Shown here piece after piece: positions 17,498 to 26,716 of a stretch of 64,000 bases of DNA (its first letter is position 1; each line of letters opens with the position of its first letter). Made by a program: the position numbers and the translations under genes. This stretch comes from Cohnella phaseoli. GTDB lineage: Bacteria > Bacillota > Bacilli > Paenibacillales > Paenibacillaceae. The notes beneath the pieces are model-generated. The model saw nothing but the letters and a program-made list of their open reading frames with translations, was not told the DNA's origin and did no database searches. The stretch spans positions 372,001 to 436,000 of the forward strand of contig NZ_QRDZ01000002.1 in NCBI RefSeq assembly GCF_003386235.1. Direction: 5' to 3'.

Positions 17498-18838
17498 TTA
17501 AAGATACGCCTTCTCCTGAATCAATGCCTCTCGCAGACGCGCGACGTTCACTTCGGCCGGCGTTACGCCGTCGAGAACGGCCAGAGCGGCGGCCGTACCG
17601 GCAGCCTGACCGGTCGCCATGCAGCTCGGCGTAAGCCGCGTTGTGGCAAGCGCTTCGTGCGTCGTGGAAATGCATCTGCCCGCCGCCAGCAAATTGCTGG
17701 CGTTCCGCGACACTAGACAGCGATACGGAATGTCGTAGGTACCGTCGCCCGCGATCCAGGAGGCGGTCACGCCTTTCCCGGATGGATCGTGGATGTCGAT
17801 CGGATAGCCGCTGCGAGCGATCGCATCCTCGAATTTCCTGCCGGCGACGACGTCCTCCTTCGTTAGCGCGTACAGACCGACGATGCGCCGCGTCTCGCGG
17901 ATGCCGATCTGCGTGCCGACGGCCGATACGGACGCGCGAGCGAAGCCCGGCACGTCCCGCTTCAGAAACTCGGCCATCAGCAGCACCTGCTTGCGCCCTT
18001 CCTCCTCCGCGCGGGTCAAATCTTCCACCTGCGTGCCGTCGAGTCCCTGCACTCTCGTGCAGTTGACAAGCACCTCGTCGTCCGCCGGACCGGTAAACAG
18101 CAGCACCTGATCGCGGTTGATCGGGACGCCCGACGCCTGCCACTCGGAGTAAAAACCGCTGATGCCCGTCAAGGGCAAGCCGGGCAGCTCGTCGATCGGC
18201 GTCTTCTTATAGAAGTTATCGGGATTCGCCAGCATATACGCCTTGATCTGCTCCAGATCGACGCCCCGCATGCGGAATTTCATCGTCATCGGCTGCGCTT
18301 GGGAGTCGCCGTCGCGCCCCTTCAACGTCTCGGCGCCGGACAAATACGCGACGTCCGCGTCTCCGCTCGCATCCACGAATATCCGTCCCGCCAGCTCTAT
18401 TTTCCCCGACTTCGTCGTAATCCGCACCGAGCGGATCGTGCCGTCCGCTGCCTCCACCTCGTCCACGAAGCTGTGCAGATACAGCTCGACGCCGGCTTCC
18501 CGCAGCATCTCTACCGCCACGACCTGATAGATTTCGGGATGATACGGCGTGACCGTATGCACGAAGCCGACCGTATCCCGAAGGTGGCCGGGCGAACCGC
18601 CGCGCTCGATCAGCCGATCGACGATCTCCTGCGCGATGCCGCGAATGACCTGCTCCCCGCTGTCCGCGTGGAACGTCATCCACGGATATACCATCGCCGC
18701 CGTGGACATGCCGCCGACAAAGCCGTACCTCTCCACGAGCACCGTCTTTATGCCTTGCCGCCCGGCGGCGATCGCCGCGACGATTCCCGCAGGTCCTCCG
18801 CCGACGACGATCACGTCCGCCTCAATCTTCTTCATCAC
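17498..18838 (-). CDS. FAD-dependent oxidoreductase (FAD_oxidored family)
   Basis: The 446-residue cytoplasmic protein starts with a Rossmann FAD site (DVIVVGGGPAGIVAAIAAGRQG), then GGMSTAAMVYPW and later FVDASGDADVAYLSG, the pattern of the FAD_oxidored family often found in sugar-acid and glycan loci. A closing FAD motif appears as LLAAGRCISTTHEA. The substrate is not known. The start is GTG 18838 or the adjacent ATG 18835; GGAG sits better for the former. It is the last gene of the transporter operon, 21 bases after the MalG-type permease. A role in oxidising the imported compound is an inference. Confidence 0.85.
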   Translation of the reverse strand: MMKKIEADVIVVGGGPAGIVAAIAAGRQGIKTVLVERYGFVGGMSTAAMVYPWMTFHADSGEQVIRGIAQEIVDRLIERGGSPGHLRDTVGFVHTVTPYHPEIYQVVAVEMLREAGVELYLHSFVDEVEAADGTIRSVRITTKSGKIELAGRIFVDASGDADVAYLSGAETLKGRDGDSQAQPMTMKFRMRGVDLEQIKAYMLANPDNFYKKTPIDELPGLPLTGISGFYSEWQASGVPINRDQVLLFTGPADDEVLVNCTRVQGLDGTQVEDLTRAEEEGRKQVLLMAEFLKRDVPGFARASVSAVGTQIGIRETRRIVGLYALTKEDVVAGRKFEDAIARSGYPIDIHDPSGKGVTASWIAGDGTYDIPYRCLVSRNASNLLAAGRCISTTHEALATTRLTPSCMATGQAAGTAAALAVLDGVTPAEVNVARLREALIQEKAYL

Positions 18839-18859
18839 CTGATGCCAACTCCGTTCCTT

Positions 18860-19723
18860 CTATTCTTTTAATCCTGTCATGGCTACGCCTTCGATGAATT
18901 GACGCTGCGCCAGGAAGAAAATAATCAGCAGCGGCACCGTCGCCATCACCGTCGCGCTCATCAGATGATGCCACGCCGTCCCGACCTCGTCCGTGAACAG
19001 CGACAAGCCAAGCGGAAGCGTCATCAGGCTGCGCGTATTAATGAAGATAAGCGGATCGAAAAATTCGTTCCAGTTGGTCACGAACGTAAAAATCGTCAGC
19101 GTCGCCAGTCCCGGCTTGGCGATTGGCAGCATAATCCGCGCGTAAATGCGCAGCCGGCTGCAGCCGTCGATCATCGCGGCTTCCTCCAGCTCCTTCGGAA
19201 CCGTGATGAAAAACTGCCGCATCACGAAGATGCCGAACACTCCGCCCGCCCCGAAGATCGGCAGCAGGATCAACGGCAAATGCGTATCGATCCATCCGAT
19301 CTCGCGCATAAACAGGAACATCGGAATCGCCGTTACCTCGTGCGGAATCATCATCGCGCTGAGCAGCACGAGGAATACGGCGTTCCTGCCCGTAAACGGG
19401 ATTCTTGCGAAAGCGTAGCCTGCCAAGGACGCAAACAGCACCGTGCCGCCCACGACAAGCGCGGCGATATAGACGCTGTTGAAGTAAAACCATTCGAACG
19501 GGATCAGCTTGAACACATCCGCGTAGTTCTCGAATCGGAACGTCGAAGGGATCAGCTGCGGCGGGTATTTGAACACCTCATTCGGCTCCTTGAAGGAGGT
19601 CGAGATCATCCATATGAACGGAACCATCATCACGAGTGAGATTGCGCCGAGAGCCGCATAGATGCCCGCCGTGCCAAGCGATTTGCGCCAAATCCCCGCG
19701 GAACCGTTATGCGTCGCTTTCAT
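18860..19723 (-). CDS. Sugar ABC transporter permease, MalG type
   Basis: The 287-residue protein has six predicted membrane helices and the permease EAA loop (EEAAMIDGCSRLRIYARIMLPIAKPG) that docks the ATPase. The N-terminus (MMVPFIWMISTSFKEPNEVF) and the C-terminal LAQRQFIEGVAMTGLKE are typical of CUT1 MalG subunits. It overlaps the upstream MalF gene by 17 bases. No ATPase gene lies in the operon; a shared MsmX-type ATPase elsewhere is expected for this transporter group. Confidence 0.93.
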   Translation of the reverse strand: MKATHNGSAGIWRKSLGTAGIYAALGAISLVMMVPFIWMISTSFKEPNEVFKYPPQLIPSTFRFENYADVFKLIPFEWFYFNSVYIAALVVGGTVLFASLAGYAFARIPFTGRNAVFLVLLSAMMIPHEVTAIPMFLFMREIGWIDTHLPLILLPIFGAGGVFGIFVMRQFFITVPKELEEAAMIDGCSRLRIYARIMLPIAKPGLATLTIFTFVTNWNEFFDPLIFINTRSLMTLPLGLSLFTDEVGTAWHHLMSATVMATVPLLIIFFLAQRQFIEGVAMTGLKE

Positions 19724-20621
19724 TAAATACCCACCTCTTTCTAAGCTGCCACTGCACCAACGTCAGCACGAGCACGACGAAGAACAGGACGAAGGCAAGC
19801 GCCGACGCGTAGCCGAGCTGGAACAGCTTAAACGCCTTCTCCCAAATGTAGTAGACAAGCACCTTCGTGCTATTGCTCGGTCCGCCCTGTGTCATGACGA
19901 AAATTTGCCCGAACACCTTCAGCGAGCCGATGACGGTCATCACGACCGTAAGAAAAATCGTAGGCGTAATCATCGGCAGCGTTACGTTGAAAAAGGACCG
20001 CGTCCGGCTTGCGCCGTCCAGCTTGGCTGCTTCGTAGAGCGATGCGGGCACCTGCTGAAGCGCCGCGATGAAGAGCACCATGTTCAGGCCGACGTTTTTC
20101 AGCACGCTTGTCACGATCACGGCCGGCATCGCCAGCTTCGTGTCGTACAGCCAGGCGGGGCCTTGAATGTGCAGCGCGGTCAGAAGCTGGTTGATCAAGC
20201 CCGAGTCGGTCGCGAACATGTATTTCCACACAATCGACCAGACGATCAGCGAGGTCATGACCGGAACGAAAATCGCGGTGCGAAACAGCCCGATGCCCCG
20301 CATGCTTCTGGCCAGCAGCAGCGCGAGCAATAGCGCGAGCACAATATTCAGCGGCACAAGTCCGACCGTAAAATAGACGGTATTGCCGAGCACCTGCCAG
20401 AACAGGGCGTCGTTCATAATGTGCCGGTAGTTGTCGATACCGATGTAGTTATGGCTGCCTAGCAGCGGCCAATCCGTAAAGCTCATATACAGCGCCAGCC
20501 CCATCGGGAACAGCAGCAGAAGCGTAAAACCGATTACCATCGGAGAAATAAACAGCCATCCGGTAATTTGCGCTTCGCGGGCCAACGGCCCTTTTATTTT
20601 CTTTGTTTTTTTCCCGCTCAT
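19707..20621 (-). CDS. Sugar ABC transporter permease, MalF type
   Basis: The 304-residue protein has six membrane helices, the early pattern GWLFISPMVIGFTLLLLFPMG and the EAA loop EAAKLDGASRTRSFFNVTLPMITPT. I start it at ATG 20621 (MSGKKTKKIKG), which follows GGCGGTGAACC; an in-frame codon at 20645 would add eight unconvincing residues. It lies between the TIM-barrel gene and MalG in the operon. Confidence 0.92.
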   Translation of the reverse strand: MSGKKTKKIKGPLAREAQITGWLFISPMVIGFTLLLLFPMGLALYMSFTDWPLLGSHNYIGIDNYRHIMNDALFWQVLGNTVYFTVGLVPLNIVLALLLALLLARSMRGIGLFRTAIFVPVMTSLIVWSIVWKYMFATDSGLINQLLTALHIQGPAWLYDTKLAMPAVIVTSVLKNVGLNMVLFIAALQQVPASLYEAAKLDGASRTRSFFNVTLPMITPTIFLTVVMTVIGSLKVFGQIFVMTQGGPSNSTKVLVYYIWEKAFKLFQLGYASALAFVLFFVVLVLTLVQWQLRKRWVFNESDA

Positions 20622-20635
20622 CGGTTCACCGCCTG

Positions 20636-21328
20636 TCAGTTCCATCTGTCGATCGCGGCGCGGAAATCCGCCACCGCTCTGCGCATCGTTTCCTCCGTCT
20701 TGCCGACAACGATCGCCCCGAGCATAATCGCCTTGATACCTGTGTCTCCCAGCACGCGAACGTCGTCCGGAACAAGCTTGCGCTGCGAGGGCAGCAACAC
20801 CGGAATTCCCGCCCGCTCAACGACGCTCCGATATTTCAGCACGTCCGCGAAGGTTAGCGGAGTCCCGTACTCGTCGCCCGGAACAATCGAAGCTTCGACC
20901 GCAGTAAAGCCGTAACGGCTTGCCGAAGACAACAGGGCGAGATCGGAAAACTCGTTCACCGCAAACGTCCGATCCAATCCGGTTTCGTGCAGCATGAAGG
21001 ACGGAAGATGGTGCGCATAGATCGAATAGAAGTCGAAGCCTAGCGGAGACAGTCGCCCAATCTCCTCCGGCTTCGCCTCTTCAGCGCCTCCGGCCGGGAC
21101 GATGCCGAGCGGCCCTTCGAACAGCGACCGAATTTCGCGAAACGTATTCTCGTATTCGTCCAGCGAGCCGAAGCGGTTGCCGCTGGCCCGATGTCCGACG
21201 TTCATATGCACCTTCAAGCCGTCGGCGCCTTCCTCCAGCGCCGCGCGGGCCAACTTAGCGTCATTGGCGGGGAGGCTTACGACGAGCGTAAGCTTCCGCG
21301 CCTGCAAACTGTTCTGCAGTCCTGCCAT
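20636..21328 (-). CDS. TIM-barrel aldolase/epimerase-like protein of unknown substrate
   Basis: The 230-residue protein starts MAGLQNSLQARKLTLVVSLP at ATG 21328, two bases after the binding-protein stop. It has alternating strands and helices of a small TIM barrel, with ARAALEEGADGLKVHMNVGHR early, FTAVEASIVPGDEYG in the middle and a C-terminal GIKAIMLGAIVVGKTEE that resembles a phosphate-binding loop. It could be a class I aldolase or epimerase for a sugar phosphate, but I do not recognise the family. Its place inside a sugar-transport operon supports a catabolic role. The reading frame upstream of 21328 is a shadow of the binding-protein gene. Confidence 0.7.
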   Translation of the reverse strand: MAGLQNSLQARKLTLVVSLPANDAKLARAALEEGADGLKVHMNVGHRASGNRFGSLDEYENTFREIRSLFEGPLGIVPAGGAEEAKPEEIGRLSPLGFDFYSIYAHHLPSFMLHETGLDRTFAVNEFSDLALLSSASRYGFTAVEASIVPGDEYGTPLTFADVLKYRSVVERAGIPVLLPSQRKLVPDDVRVLGDTGIKAIMLGAIVVGKTEETMRRAVADFRAAIDRWN

Positions 21329-21330
21329 CT

Positions 21331-22638
21331 TTAATTCACCATCAGCGCATTGACTTCTTCGGCGATTTTCTTCAAATTCTCCTCCGCCGGCATCACTTTG
21401 CCGAACAGACGATCGAAGCCCTGCAGAATCGCGTTGTCGATGTTCGTCCAGCGGACGTGTCCCGGAAGAATGCGCGCCTTCGGCATCTCGTCGATAACGG
21501 CTTGAAGAATGTGCTCCTTGCTCGGGTTGTTCGGCTGGTTGATGAACTCGTCGGAGTTCAGCACCGTTGTGCGCGGAGGCACGAAATAAGTCGAGGTCGC
21601 CTGGATGCCTTCCTGGCTGGCGAAATATTTCAGCAGCTTCTTCGCTTCCTCCGGATGCTTGCTGTCCGTGAACATCGCGTAGCCGGCCTGGCCCAGCATC
21701 GGCACACTTCCCTGCGAACCGGACGGCGTCGGCGCGATGCTCCATTCGAAATCTTTGATCTCTCTCGCCTTGGACACGTAGCTATACACGTCGAAGAACA
21801 TGGCTACGTTGCCGGCGTCGAAGCTGACCTGCTCGCCCGCCTTCGGATGCGATTCGTCCGTAAACATCATCCGCTCCAGCATCTGGAACGTCTCCACCCC
21901 ATATTGGTCGTTCCACGTGAATTCCGTAATCTCTTTGTTAAACGGACCGCTGCCGTTGGACCAGGAGTAGGAGGACAGCGTCACCCACGTTTTCCAATCG
22001 CGGAAGAAGTTCGCGCCGTATACGCGGTTTTGCGCATCCTTGCTGGCGACAGCCTGCGCGGATTTCTCGAACTCCGCCCATGTCCATTTCCCTTCCTTGG
22101 CCAGCGTGTTCGGATCGGTCAGCCCGGCCTTGTCGAACAGCGTCTTGTTGTAGAACATAACGACCGGCGGCGTGGAGAACGGCAGCCCTAGCAGCTTGTC
22201 GCCTTCGCGGAACAAATCGAGCGTGCTCGGAATGTAGTCGTCCAGCTTAAACTCCGCGTCGTCCTTGAATTCCGATACGTCGCCGAGAATGCCGTTTTCC
22301 TTGAATTGCGGAACCATCCGCTCGGACACCCAAGCGACGTCCGGCAGCGATTTCCCTGCGGCAAGCACCGATATTTTCTGTTGATAGTCGGCAAAAGGAA
22401 CCGATTCCATCGTGACGCGGATACCCGGATTGTCCTTCTGAAAGCCGTCGATCAGCTTGTTATATACGTCCATATGGGCCTGGTTGCCCCACATCATGAA
22501 CTTCAGCTCGACTTCTCCTTTTTGCTCCGGACTGCCGCTTGCTCCGCCCTCCGAGACGGTGCCCGAACCCGAATTGCTGCAGCCGACTGCAAACGCAGCC
22601 AATAGTGCCAACGAAATCGGCAGCTTTGCTCTTTTCAT
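21331..22638 (-). CDS. Extracellular sugar-binding lipoprotein
   Basis: The 435-residue protein has a lipoprotein signal with Cys20 in AFAVGCSNS, followed by a Gly/Ser linker and an SBP type 1 fold (KFMMWGNQAHMDVYNKLIDGFQKDNPGI; later PFSTPPVVMFYNKTLFDKAGL). It delivers the sugar to the MalF/MalG pair downstream. AAGGGGGA precedes the ATG. The YesM/YesN-type genes immediately upstream probably sense the same substrate. Confidence 0.94.
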   Translation of the reverse strand: MKRAKLPISLALLAAFAVGCSNSGSGTVSEGGASGSPEQKGEVELKFMMWGNQAHMDVYNKLIDGFQKDNPGIRVTMESVPFADYQQKISVLAAGKSLPDVAWVSERMVPQFKENGILGDVSEFKDDAEFKLDDYIPSTLDLFREGDKLLGLPFSTPPVVMFYNKTLFDKAGLTDPNTLAKEGKWTWAEFEKSAQAVASKDAQNRVYGANFFRDWKTWVTLSSYSWSNGSGPFNKEITEFTWNDQYGVETFQMLERMMFTDESHPKAGEQVSFDAGNVAMFFDVYSYVSKAREIKDFEWSIAPTPSGSQGSVPMLGQAGYAMFTDSKHPEEAKKLLKYFASQEGIQATSTYFVPPRTTVLNSDEFINQPNNPSKEHILQAVIDEMPKARILPGHVRWTNIDNAILQGFDRLFGKVMPAEENLKKIAEEVNALMVN

Positions 22639-22660
22639 ATAAATCCCCCTTGGAATGAGT

Positions 22661-22702
22661 AATGAACCGATCGTTCACCATGAGTATAACGGGGGACCCC
22701 CC
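22661..22702 (-). promoter_or_regulatory. Candidate promoter of the binding-protein operon
   Basis: In the gap between the response regulator and the binding-protein gene, the minus strand shows TATACT (22688-22683) as a -10. The spacer contains a GGGGGGTCCCCC palindrome (22691-22702), and only TTTTGC is seen at -35. A near-palindrome TGAAC-CGATC-GTTCA lies at 22661-22675. A poor -35 fits an activator-dependent promoter, plausibly the YesN-type regulator upstream, but the operator is unproven. Confidence 0.4.
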
Positions 22703-22743
22703 TCGGCAAAAATCACGCCCGTTTAAGAAAAAGTACGTTTTCT

Positions 22744-23535
22744 TTATACATTGTCGTTCTCGTCCGAACTCCGCTGACCGTACCGGTCCCGGTACTCCCC
22801 CGCCGTCCATCCGGTCTGCTGTTTAAACACGAGCATAAAATGCTTCGGACTTTGATGGCCGGACAGACGCGCTACATCGTATATTTTCAGACGCGTATGA
22901 GCCAGCAGCCATTTGGCGCGCTCCATACGGGCGTCCGACACGTACTCCGAATAGTTCATTCCGGTTTCCGCTTTGAACAGCTGGCTTAAGTAGGTCGCGT
23001 TAAGATGAACTTTGCCGGCCACGGTTTGCAGCCGGAGATCGCCGTCGATGTGCAGCTTGACGAATTCCTTGACGTCGCGGATGAGCTTTCGGGCATCGCC
23101 GCCGGTATGGGCCTCCTCGGCTGCGCCTCCCGCAGCTGGTGCGGAGGATATACCGCGCTCGCGGTCTAGCGCCAGCTTGATTTTGTCCAGCGTCGCGACC
23201 AGCTCCAGCCGCTCGATCGGCTTCAGCATATAGTTGCACACGCCGTAAGCGATCGCCTTTTTCGCATATTCGAATTCGCCGTAGCCGCTAATGATGACGA
23301 CGGGCAGGCTCGGATAAATCTCCCGAACCCGGGCCACCATCGTCAGCCCGTCCATCTCCCTCATACGAATGTCGGTAATGAGCAGATCCGGCAGCTCGCA
23401 CTTCAAATACTCCAGCGCTTCTACGCCGTTCGCCGCTTCTCCCGTCACCTCGAAATGTCCGGTCGACTTGCCGATCAGTTCCCTCAGCCCTTGACGGATG
23501 ACCGTTTCATCCTCTACGAGCAGCACTTTATACAT
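22744..23535 (-). CDS. YesN-type response regulator, REC plus AraC DNA-binding domain
   Basis: The 263-residue protein has a receiver domain (about 1-120; phosphorylatable Asp in LLITDIRMREMDG, conserved VVIISGYGEFEYAKKAI and LKP) and an AraC-type pair of helix-turn-helix motifs (about 160-258; HLNATYLSQLFKAETGMNYSEYV). It is short for the YesN class because the linker is reduced. It starts 22 bases inside the end of the kinase gene, so both are co-translated. It probably activates the downstream transport operon when phosphorylated. Confidence 0.93.
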   Translation of the reverse strand: MYKVLLVEDETVIRQGLRELIGKSTGHFEVTGEAANGVEALEYLKCELPDLLITDIRMREMDGLTMVARVREIYPSLPVVIISGYGEFEYAKKAIAYGVCNYMLKPIERLELVATLDKIKLALDRERGISSAPAAGGAAEEAHTGGDARKLIRDVKEFVKLHIDGDLRLQTVAGKVHLNATYLSQLFKAETGMNYSEYVSDARMERAKWLLAHTRLKIYDVARLSGHQSPKHFMLVFKQQTGWTAGEYRDRYGQRSSDENDNV

Positions 23536-25364
23536 GCTTGTCCCCCCCCTGTCCCTTCAAGCTTGATCGCAATCGTGACGGCCAATCCTTGGCCGAGGCT
23601 GCCGTCCACCGTCACTTCGCCTCTATCCCCGTAGATCAGCATAATCCTCTGAGCGATGTTGGACAGCCCCAATCCGCCCCGCTCGCCCCCGCTCTGCAGC
23701 CCTTGATAGGACGGCGTCGCGCGCAGCCGCTCGTTCAGCGCCTCGATCTCCGGCTCCGCCAGCCCTTTGCCGTCGTCCCGTACCGTAATCAGCAGCTCGT
23801 CTTCGAACCGCAGCGCCGAGATCCAGATCGTTCCTCCCTGCTCGGCCTCGTCGATGCCGTGGTACACGGCGTTTTCCACAAGCGGCTGAAGAATCAGCTT
23901 CGGAATCACGATCAGGTTGGCCTCCTCGGCAATGTCATACTCCACCCTTAGCCGTTCTCCGTAACGAAGCTGCTGAATCCGGACGTAGGATTGGACAAAG
24001 CGAATTTCTTCAAATAGCGGCACAAGACGGTCGACCTTGTCGATCGTATATCGAAGCAGCTTGCCGAGCGCGGATACCATGTCGGACACCTCGGCGTTGT
24101 TGCCGCGAATCGCCATCATGCTGATCGATTCCAGCGTATTGTAGATAAAGTGCGGATTGATCTGGCTCTGCAGCGCGGACAGCTCCGCTTCCTTCTCGCG
24201 GATGCCGAGAATAAACACCTCATTAAACAGCCGGTCGATTTCCTCCGTCATTTTGTTGAAGCCCCGTCCCAGTTGACCGAACTCGTCACGGCCGTAGACC
24301 GCGATTCTCCTGTCGAAATTTCCTTGCTCGACGCGGATCATGCTTTTCTTCAGCTCAATCAATGGACGGGTAAGCCGATAGGACACGATAACCGCAAGCA
24401 GCGTAACGACGGCGACGCAGAGCGCGGCGAACCACAACGTAAACGTGCCTAGCTCCCGCGATTCTTTCCGAATGACTTTGATCGGCGTCAGGCTAATGAC
24501 GGACAGCCCCGAATAATTGGAGTGGTGCTGAACGTACAAATAGGACTGGCCTCCCAGAACGATTTTCTGATTGCTTCCGTATGGCTGCGGTTCGGCATGC
24601 TGCAGCAGATCGCCGTATACCGACTGCTCGCCGGCGGAATTGCGTTCGAAGAGCAATCTGCGCCTGCTGTCCGTCACGATAACGTTAGCGTCCTGTTCGA
24701 AATTCAAATTGGACAAAATGTTGCGAAAAGCATCCAGCTTAATATCGATCAAAATATAGCCAAGCGTACGCAGCGTGTCGGGGTCGCGAATCGTTCTGCC
24801 CACCGAAATGTAGGCGTCGCCCGTGTTGACGGTATAATAGGAAGGCGAATGCGGCGGAATCAGCACCCAAGCTCCGCCGGACTGTTCAACCTCCGCGAAC
24901 CATTCGTCCTGCCGGCTGTCCCATACCGAATCGACTGCCATCGAATCGACGTTGGAGAAAAAAATGCCGCTGTTGCTGATCAGATGAATGCCGCGTATTT
25001 CCGCTCTATCATAGGCGTTGGCCGAGGTGTACAGCTTCATTTTCATATAGTCGTCCGACGAAGCCCACGCGCCTGTGCCCATTTCTCCGTCATACTTGCT
25101 CAATATCGTCAGCACCACCTGATCGTACAGCGGCATCATCGACAACCTCTCGAAATCCTTCAATAGCCGATCGAGATTGGCGTTGATCTGCCGCACGATG
25201 TCGACGGTGAACTGCTCCGTCTTCTCGTCGACGGTCGCCGAGAAGTGCCTGTAGGTGACAATTCCCTGCAAACTGAGCGGAAACAAAATAAGCAGCGTGA
25301 ACAGGAGCAACAGCTTCGTGCGCAAGTTCAAATCTTTAGACAATCCCAATAGCCGCCGAACCAT
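23514..25364 (-). CDS. YesM-type sensor histidine kinase
   Basis: The 616-residue membrane kinase has an N-terminal helix (about 18-40), a large extracellular Cache-like sensor domain, a second helix near 295, a HAMP linker and the His_kinase domain with the phosphorylated His in QSQINPHFIYNTLES (near residue 398). It ends with an HATPase (PLVENAVYHGID, DDGKGL, GGLGLSNIAQR). The start is ATG 25364, preceded by AAAGGAG. It phosphorylates the regulator encoded next to it. Confidence 0.93.
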   Translation of the reverse strand: MVRRLLGLSKDLNLRTKLLLLFTLLILFPLSLQGIVTYRHFSATVDEKTEQFTVDIVRQINANLDRLLKDFERLSMMPLYDQVVLTILSKYDGEMGTGAWASSDDYMKMKLYTSANAYDRAEIRGIHLISNSGIFFSNVDSMAVDSVWDSRQDEWFAEVEQSGGAWVLIPPHSPSYYTVNTGDAYISVGRTIRDPDTLRTLGYILIDIKLDAFRNILSNLNFEQDANVIVTDSRRRLLFERNSAGEQSVYGDLLQHAEPQPYGSNQKIVLGGQSYLYVQHHSNYSGLSVISLTPIKVIRKESRELGTFTLWFAALCVAVVTLLAVIVSYRLTRPLIELKKSMIRVEQGNFDRRIAVYGRDEFGQLGRGFNKMTEEIDRLFNEVFILGIREKEAELSALQSQINPHFIYNTLESISMMAIRGNNAEVSDMVSALGKLLRYTIDKVDRLVPLFEEIRFVQSYVRIQQLRYGERLRVEYDIAEEANLIVIPKLILQPLVENAVYHGIDEAEQGGTIWISALRFEDELLITVRDDGKGLAEPEIEALNERLRATPSYQGLQSGGERGGLGLSNIAQRIMLIYGDRGEVTVDGSLGQGLAVTIAIKLEGTGGGQACIKCCS

Positions 25365-25442
25365 ATTCTCTCTCCTTTTTCTATATAGGTTGAACCAACG
25401 AGAAGTCATTGCATTGCGAAAGGGATGACTTCTCCATCTTTT

Positions 25443-25485
25443 TGTATGCGCTTTCATTAAGGTTTCGCCAGAGAACTTTATTATA
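25443..25485 (-). promoter_or_regulatory. Kinase operon promoter with a cre-like site
   Basis: TATAAT lies on the minus strand at 25485-25480 with no good -35. Downstream of it, between promoter and start codon, TGTATGCGCTTTCA (25443-25456) matches the CcpA cre consensus TGNAANCGNWNNCA at all but one position. Catabolite repression by roadblock is therefore plausible for the kinase, the regulator and perhaps the transporter. With the terminator at 25547-25596 this accounts for most of the 25365-25665 gap. Confidence 0.5.
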
Positions 25486-25546
25486 ACGAGGTACGGTAGA
25501 AAAGCTATCCCTTGCGCGCAGGAAAAGGTACGTAATATTGGGAAAA

Positions 25547-25596
25547 GCACGAAAAAAAGAAAACGTGAAGGACCGACGGCTTATCGTCGGCTTCAC
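25547..25596 (-). terminator. Terminator of the GH38-GH18 operon
   Basis: GTGAAG...CTTCAC forms an outer stem (25565-25570 with 25591-25596) around CCGACG/CGTCGG. On the minus strand the hairpin is followed by TTTTCTTTTTTT. It lies 70 bases past the GH18 stop. Confidence 0.8.
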
Positions 25597-25665
25597 GCCT
25601 TCCTGTTCGAGATTATCTTACTAACCAGTGATAATCTTGTCTGCAGTTTTATAATTTAGGGAAAC

Positions 25666-26697
25666 TCATTCCAGACCGTCGTGCAGCGCATCCAGAAGCC
25701 GGTGCGTCTTGTCGCAGCTGTATTCCCAGAACATGACGCCGGCCAGCCCTTCGCTGCGGATATATTCACACTTATGACGGAGCGATTGCTCGTCGTCGTA
25801 GGTGATGAAGCTATCCCCGTCGAACAGGTACGGAGCCTTCGCTTCTTCGTCCCAATAGCGGACAAAACCGTTTCGACCGATGTAGTCGGCATGCAGCCGG
25901 GTATAATCCGGGCCGTAGCCTCCCGATGAGGCGGTCATCTGATGCAGCCCTGCATGGCGATTGGGTACGTTCCGCCACATGCGGGAATAGAAGGCCGCTC
26001 CGATGACGATTTTTTCCGGCGGCACGCCGGCATCGCGGAACATCCGAACGGAGGCGTCCACACTGATTCGGAACAAATCGCCAGTCGGCGTATACAGGTT
26101 CGTATGGTGGCCGGTCAACGTCTGAAAACCTCCGCGCATGTCGTACGTCATCAACTGTACGAAATCCAAATACGGATGTACCCGGTCCATCTCGGTTCCG
26201 TCGATATAATATCGATCCGCGCCCGCTGCGATCGTCAATAAATAATGCCGTCCTTGCTCGGCCCCCTCAAGGTCAAGCGCCTCTCTCATTTCGCGCAGCA
26301 GCAGCGTAAAGTTCGTCTTGTCCGCAGGAGATGCGGCAATATCCGCTTCGGCGTAGCACGGGTACTCCCAATCGAGGTCGATGCCGTCCAGCGGCAAGTT
26401 GCGCAGCATGCGCACGGCCGATTGCGCCATGCTGGCACGTCCTTCTGCCGTGGCGGCCGCTTCGGAGAACCCGCCCGCGCCCCAGCCGCCGACGGACAGC
26501 AGAATCAGTAGCTCGGGATTCATTGCCTTCAGCTCCGGCAGCCTATCTAAATGCCGCAGATGATCGACGCGAATTTCATCGCCTCGCACATGACCGAACG
26601 CAATATTCAGGTGGGTTAGCTTTCTCGCGTCTTCGTCGGTGATCGTCGGCAGCGCCTCGTCTCCGGCATAACCGGCCAAAATCCACTGTCGCTTCAT
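25666..26697 (-). CDS. Cytoplasmic GH18 family glycosidase
   Basis: The 343-residue protein is a single GH18 TIM barrel. It shows LTHLNIAFGHV, the LLSVGGWGAGG strand, the catalytic DGIDLDWEYP (DxxDxDxE with the acid Glu), QLMTYDMRGG and the closing GVMFWEYSCD. GH18 enzymes cut beta-1,4 GlcNAc linkages in chitin or the chitobiose core of N-glycans. There is no signal peptide, so it should act on imported oligosaccharide. It follows the GH38 mannosidase by about 20 bases and probably acts with it. I use ATG 26697, because a GTG three codons earlier is too close to AAAGGAA. Confidence 0.9.
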   Translation of the reverse strand: MKRQWILAGYAGDEALPTITDEDARKLTHLNIAFGHVRGDEIRVDHLRHLDRLPELKAMNPELLILLSVGGWGAGGFSEAAATAEGRASMAQSAVRMLRNLPLDGIDLDWEYPCYAEADIAASPADKTNFTLLLREMREALDLEGAEQGRHYLLTIAAGADRYYIDGTEMDRVHPYLDFVQLMTYDMRGGFQTLTGHHTNLYTPTGDLFRISVDASVRMFRDAGVPPEKIVIGAAFYSRMWRNVPNRHAGLHQMTASSGGYGPDYTRLHADYIGRNGFVRYWDEEAKAPYLFDGDSFITYDDEQSLRHKCEYIRSEGLAGVMFWEYSCDKTHRLLDALHDGLE

Positions 26698-26716
26698 CGC
26701 GTTCACGTTCCTTTCC

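Noticed and set aside
22691..22702. GGGGGGTCCCCC as a specific operator
   Set aside because: It is short and of low complexity; a single occurrence gives no support beyond mention in the promoter entry.
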